From assembly GCA_029246415.1 (NCBI GenBank), contig JAQWNF010000030.1, forward strand, positions 30,967 through 94,966: 64,000 nucleotides of DNA, given 5' to 3'. This DNA is from Glaciecola sp. Lineage in GTDB: Bacteria > Pseudomonadota > Gammaproteobacteria > Enterobacterales > Alteromonadaceae. The notes under the pieces are model-generated. The model was not told the origin of the DNA. It was given only the letters and a program-made list of their open reading frames with translations, and made no database searches. Positions 63,924 through 64,000 of this stretch are shown in pieces. The number at the start of each line of letters is the position of its first letter. Positions within the stretch are counted from its first letter, which is position 1. The position numbers were made by a program, and so were the translations under genes.

Positions 63924-64000
63924 GGAGCGGTAGTTCAGTTGGTTAGAATACCGGCCTGTCACGCCGGGGGTCGCGGGTTCGAGTCCCGTCCGCTCCGCCA
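63924..64000 (+). tRNA. tRNA-Asp (anticodon GTC)
   Basis: A 77-base cloverleaf starts GGAGCGG, pairing with CCGCTCC at the 3' end, and CCA is encoded. The D arm reads TAGTTCAGTTGGTTAGA, the anticodon arm CCGGCCTGTCACGCCGG (anticodon GTC) and the T arm CGGGTTCGAGTCCCG. The window ends exactly at the CCA, so further tRNAs may follow. Confidence 0.97.

Noticed and set aside
1..64000. CRISPR arrays, rRNA genes or insertion sequences
   Set aside because: No regularly spaced repeats, rRNA signatures or transposase motifs were found on either strand.

Overview
The window is chromosomal DNA of a marine gammaproteobacterium, most likely of the order Alteromonadales. The gltA / sdhCDAB-sucABCD arrangement, the TonB-receptor-based starch genes, the rnhA-dnaQ-TIGR03503 neighbourhood, a FapA-type protein and a sedentary integron all fit that group. 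I cannot name the genus from sequence alone.

Layout. 1-10.7 kb: TCA cycle block, with the 5' end of gltA on the minus strand and divergent sdhCDAB, sucAB and sucCD, divided by terminator-like hairpins. 10.7-11.3 kb: a small gene for a peptide with a textbook double-glycine leader, divergent from a TonB receptor, with tandem operator-like repeats between them. 11.3-18.6 kb: a maltodextrin-type TonB receptor and a large pullulanase lipoprotein. 18.8-23.0 kb: a chromosomal integron with a broken integrase and five cassettes, four of which are toxin-antitoxin pairs (YefM-YoeB, HicAB, BrnTA with a dead toxin, HigBA), each followed by an attC site. 23.0-30.1 kb (minus strand): an S41 peptidase, a porin and two paralogous membrane-anchored SGNH proteins. 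30.2-31.9 kb: a foreign-looking block with an AFG1-type ATPase resembling the algal/mitochondrial form. 31.9-35.0 kb: an Ala/Lys-rich lipoprotein, then carbamoyltransferase, SxtJ-like and DUF5989-like genes. 35.2-39.8 kb: an alpha-amylase lipoprotein and a GH31 alpha-glucosidase. 39.8-52.5 kb: signalling genes (REC/HD-GYP, histidine kinase, PhnD-like sensor, HTH-REC, REC-EAL, FapA-like, REC-TPR), several of them broken, plus sbcB. 52.6-64 kb: isoaspartyl peptidase, hrpA, a PilZ protein, rlmI, a broken Aer-like chemoreceptor, rnhA, dnaQ, a TIGR03503 protein and tRNA-Asp.

How it fits together. The TonB receptor, pullulanase, amylase and GH31 enzyme form one starch/maltodextrin pathway that now lies in two pieces about 16 kb apart. 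A motif around ACGTATGCA occurs upstream of both pieces and suggests a common regulator. The insert between the pieces holds the integron, the SGNH/carbamoyltransferase genes and the AFG1-like gene. The four TA cassettes carry their own sigma70-type promoters. In three of them the toxin ATG lies exactly six bases after the -10 hexamer with no Shine-Dalgarno, which predicts leaderless toxin mRNAs.

At least five loci are broken by in-frame stops, frameshifts or deletions (intI, brnT, REC-HD-GYP, REC-TPR, the Aer-like receptor), and the small lipoprotein may be a sixth. This points to ongoing decay of signalling and mobile genes, or to local sequence errors. All assignments come from reading motifs and reading frames; no database search was run.
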